The position numbers were made by a program, and so were the translations under genes. A model generated the notes under the pieces. It was not told the origin of the DNA, did not search any database, and saw only the letters and a program-made list of their open reading frames with translations. This document shows positions 7,287 through 8,989 of a stretch of DNA of 8,989 bases, in pieces. Position 1 is the stretch's first letter; each line of letters starts with the position of its first letter. The DNA lies in NCBI GenBank assembly GCA_900766815.1, contig CAAFWV010000091.1, positions 1 through 8,989 of the forward strand, read 5' to 3'. Source of the stretch: Lachnospiraceae bacterium (GTDB lineage: Bacteria; Bacillota; Clostridia; Lachnospirales; Lachnospiraceae).

Positions 7287-8756
7287 CTAATTATAATTCA
7301 ATTTATGAAGTACCTCAAGCACCAGATTGTAGGTTCTCTCCACAGATTCAATCTCCATTGACTCCTCGCTTGTGTGGATTTTGCTCAGGTTCGGTCCGAG
7401 TGATACACAGTCAAGGTCCTTAATCTTCTTAGCGAAGTATCCGCACTCAACTCCCGCATGTATCGCCTCAATCTTAGCTTCCGTTCCGTATTGTGCGGCA
7501 AAAACGCTTGCGACTAAATCTCTGAGCCTCGATTCTGTTCGATACTGCCATCCGGGATAATCACCATCGAATTCAACCTTACCACCAATGCCTGTTACTA
7601 TACTGTCAAGCTTCTGAGTCAGATCGCGCTTCTTGCTGTCAACTGAGCTTCTGACACAGAAGGTTAACATAACCACGTCTTCCTCTTCAGATGAATACTG
7701 TCCCAGAATACCCATGTTAAGAGAGGTCTCAACCAGGCCCTCAACATCCTTACTCATGGCCTGAACGCCGTTAGGAAGCTTAACCAACATATCGATTATC
7801 TTATCAGAACCGTCCTGTCCGATAGCACAGGTGAAGAACGGCTTCTCGTCATATTTATTCTCTGCAAAAGTAATGCTCATTCCGGGGTCAGTCATAGAGA
7901 AACTAAGCTTAATTGATGCAATTGCGCCCTTAAGCCCTTCTGTAATCTCCTCAATTGAATAATCTCCCGACAAAGCAAACACCGCTCTGGCGTTTCCCGC
8001 GATAACATTATCCTTGGCACCACCGGATATCTCAAGAAGACTTAAGCTTGCTTTGGCTCTTACAATATCAAGAAGAAGTCCCAGTACCTTAATCGCATTG
8101 GCTCTGTTTTTGTGAATCTCTACGCCTGAATGACCTCCTGTAAGACCTGAGATATTAATCTCATATATTCCGTTAGCCGGTGTGGGGAGGAATTCAATGG
8201 GAAGCATGCACTTAGCAATAACACCGCCTGCACAGCTGACTGTGAATACTCCCTCAACCTCAGAATCGATATTGAGCATCACTTTACCCTTAATATCAGA
8301 AGTATCAATCTCGGCTGCACCAAGCATTCCAACCTCTTCATCAACGGTGATTATTACCTCAAGCGGCGGAAGCTTCTCATCCTCTGATTCAAGGAGTGCA
8401 AGCGCCATGGCAACCGCTATTCCGTCATCTCCGCCTAAGGTTGTTCCCTTAGCCTTAACGAAACCGTCCTCAATATAGAGATCCAAGCCTTCCTTCGCCA
8501 TATCCTTGTCACAGTCTGCATCCTTATCGCACACCATATCCATATGACCCTGAAGGATCACAGGCTCACCCTGTCCGTCCTTCCATATAATTACATTGTT
8601 AAGCTCATCCTGTCTGAATCTTAAGCCATGCTCCCTTGCAAAGCCTGTCAGATAGTCGCTTATGGCCTTCGTGTTACCTGAGCCGTGAGGAATACTGCAT
8701 ATTTCCTCGAAATAATAGAACACCCTCTCGGGGGCCAGATTACTTAATACTCGCAT
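7287..8756 (-). CDS. pepD: Aminoacyl-histidine dipeptidase, peptidase family M20C (PepD)
   Basis: PepD is a cytoplasmic dizinc dipeptidase that splits Xaa-His and other dipeptides. The 489-residue protein matches the family length (E. coli PepD is 485). Metal and catalytic residues can be placed: His71 and Asp73 in LQGHMDMV, Asp110 in LGGDDGIA, Glu140 and Glu141 in TVDEEVGM, Asp164 in LNIDSE, and His461 in NLSKIHTSEE. The lid domain lies about 195-390 and includes the SGLTGGHSG motif at 203-211. The start at 8756 gives MRVLSNLAPERVFYYFEEI, the normal family N-terminus, with AAGGAAGGA/AAGGG just upstream. The start overlaps the last 17 nt of the truncated MocR frame, and the ribosome site itself lies in that remnant. 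proS follows with its own promoter candidate. Confidence 0.96.
   Translation of the reverse strand: MRVLSNLAPERVFYYFEEICSIPHGSGNTKAISDYLTGFAREHGLRFRQDELNNVIIWKDGQGEPVILQGHMDMVCDKDADCDKDMAKEGLDLYIEDGFVKAKGTTLGGDDGIAVAMALALLESEDEKLPPLEVIITVDEEVGMLGAAEIDTSDIKGKVMLNIDSEVEGVFTVSCAGGVIAKCMLPIEFLPTPANGIYEINISGLTGGHSGVEIHKNRANAIKVLGLLLDIVRAKASLSLLEISGGAKDNVIAGNARAVFALSGDYSIEEITEGLKGAIASIKLSFSMTDPGMSITFAENKYDEKPFFTCAIGQDGSDKIIDMLVKLPNGVQAMSKDVEGLVETSLNMGILGQYSSEEEDVVMLTFCVRSSVDSKKRDLTQKLDSIVTGIGGKVEFDGDYPGWQYRTESRLRDLVASVFAAQYGTEAKIEAIHAGVECGYFAKKIKDLDCVSLGPNLSKIHTSEESMEIESVERTYNLVLEVLHKLNYN
7290..7318 (-). promoter_or_regulatory. Candidate sigma-A promoter for proS inside the 3' end of pepD
   Basis: On the minus strand TTGAGG (7318-7313) and a perfect TATAAT (7295-7290) are 17 nt apart. 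The start point would be near 7283, leaving a leader of about 57 nt before the ATG at 7226. The boxes overlap the last codons of pepD, so part of the match is constrained by, or incidental to, coding sequence. A weak 6 bp stem (7270-7287, with one G-U pair) lies at the expected transcript start. Confidence 0.45.
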
Positions 8757-8973
8757 TTTTACCCTTATCCTTCCTTATATTTCTTCTTACTCTGTTAATA
8801 TGTCTTTCAAAATCGCCGCTATTTATAAGCTCGGCGAGAATATACTGCTGATAGGTCGGCACAGGACAGGAATAAAAGCCTATGCGCTCGCGCAGAAACG
8901 GCTTCATGGTTCGGGGAATGACCATGTAGGCAATCCTTAGTGACGCACCGATTGTCATGGTGAAGCTGTTGAT
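8740..8973 (-). pseudogene. MocR/GabR-type PLP-fold transcriptional regulator, 3' fragment, probably degraded
   Basis: The 77 residues visible start INSFTMTIGASLRIAYMVIPRTM and include YSCPVPTYQQYILAELINSGDFERHINRVRR. They match the aminotransferase-like domain of MocR regulators such as Bacillus GabR (SFSKSLLPSLRISYMVLP ... HINRMRK). These proteins carry an N-terminal GntR-type winged helix, which would lie beyond the window edge. Two things are wrong. The lysine that forms the Schiff base with PLP is a methionine (codon 8956-8958, one base from AAG). The frame also stops at 8740, about 90-100 residues before the usual C-terminus, running straight into the pepD start. This suggests a decayed gene, but the 5' end is missing and the lysine site lies 15 bases from an adapter artefact, so a sequencing error there is possible. 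The family call is firmer than the pseudogene call. Confidence 0.62.
8762..8772 (-). promoter_or_regulatory. Ribosome binding site of pepD, embedded in the MocR remnant
   Basis: AAGGATAAGGG on the minus strand offers AAGGA 11 nt and AAGGG 5 nt before the pepD ATG at 8754-8756. It lies within the codons for the final residues of the truncated regulator frame. Confidence 0.6.
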
Positions 8974-8989
8974 AGATCGGAAGAGCGTC
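8974..8989. other. Illumina TruSeq adapter sequence at the contig end (artefact)
   Basis: The 16 terminal bases, AGATCGGAAGAGCGTC, are identical to the first bases of the TruSeq read-through adapter. They abut the MocR coding frame at 8973, where homology to the family stops. They are not genomic and mark the true end of the assembled contig. Confidence 0.96.

Noticed and set aside
7270..7287. Hairpin GTCTAA/TTAGGC after pepD as a terminator
   Set aside because: It is a 6 bp stem with a G-U pair, followed by GAAAATA rather than T residues. It is too weak to call.

Overview
The window is about 9 kb of ordinary bacterial chromosome. Every gene I can support lies on the minus strand, so transcription runs from right to left. 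Closest family matches, strong AGGAG-type ribosome binding sites, a moderate GC content judged by eye, an Ala/Thr/Glu-rich lipoprotein linker and an archaeal/eukaryotic-type prolyl-tRNA synthetase all suggest a member of the Bacillota, class Clostridia. Lachnospiraceae is the best family guess, but this is inference from remembered protein style and not from a search.

In the direction of transcription the layout is as follows. (1) 8740-8973 is the 3' part of a MocR/GabR-type regulator gene. It breaks off short, and a methionine stands where the PLP-binding lysine should be. (2) 7287-8756 is pepD, an M20 metallodipeptidase. (3) 5790-7226 is proS. (4) 4513-5709 is ackA, acetate kinase. (5) 3922-4500 is xpt, xanthine phosphoribosyltransferase, 12 nt behind ackA. 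(6) A strong hairpin terminator follows xpt. (7) 2504-3772 encodes a BMP-family lipoprotein. (8) A second terminator-like hairpin follows. (9) 870-2417 encodes a double-domain ABC ATPase. (10) 1-880 is the start of a permease gene that runs off the left edge. No gap between genes exceeds 300 bases.

The functional theme of the left half is purine acquisition. The lipoprotein would capture a nucleoside or base, the ATPase and permease would import it, and Xpt would convert xanthine to XMP. The lipoprotein and ATPase genes are separated by a hairpin that could make the binding protein more abundant than the pump. The right half is housekeeping: dipeptide hydrolysis, prolyl-tRNA charging, and ATP from acetyl phosphate. 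No pta gene is visible beside ackA.

The last 16 bases, 8974-8989, exactly match the start of the Illumina TruSeq adapter. They are a library artefact, so the real sequence ends at 8973. I found no convincing new biological system. The points most worth checking are the adapter, the damaged MocR gene next to it, and the arrangement of terminators and start sites around the transporter genes.
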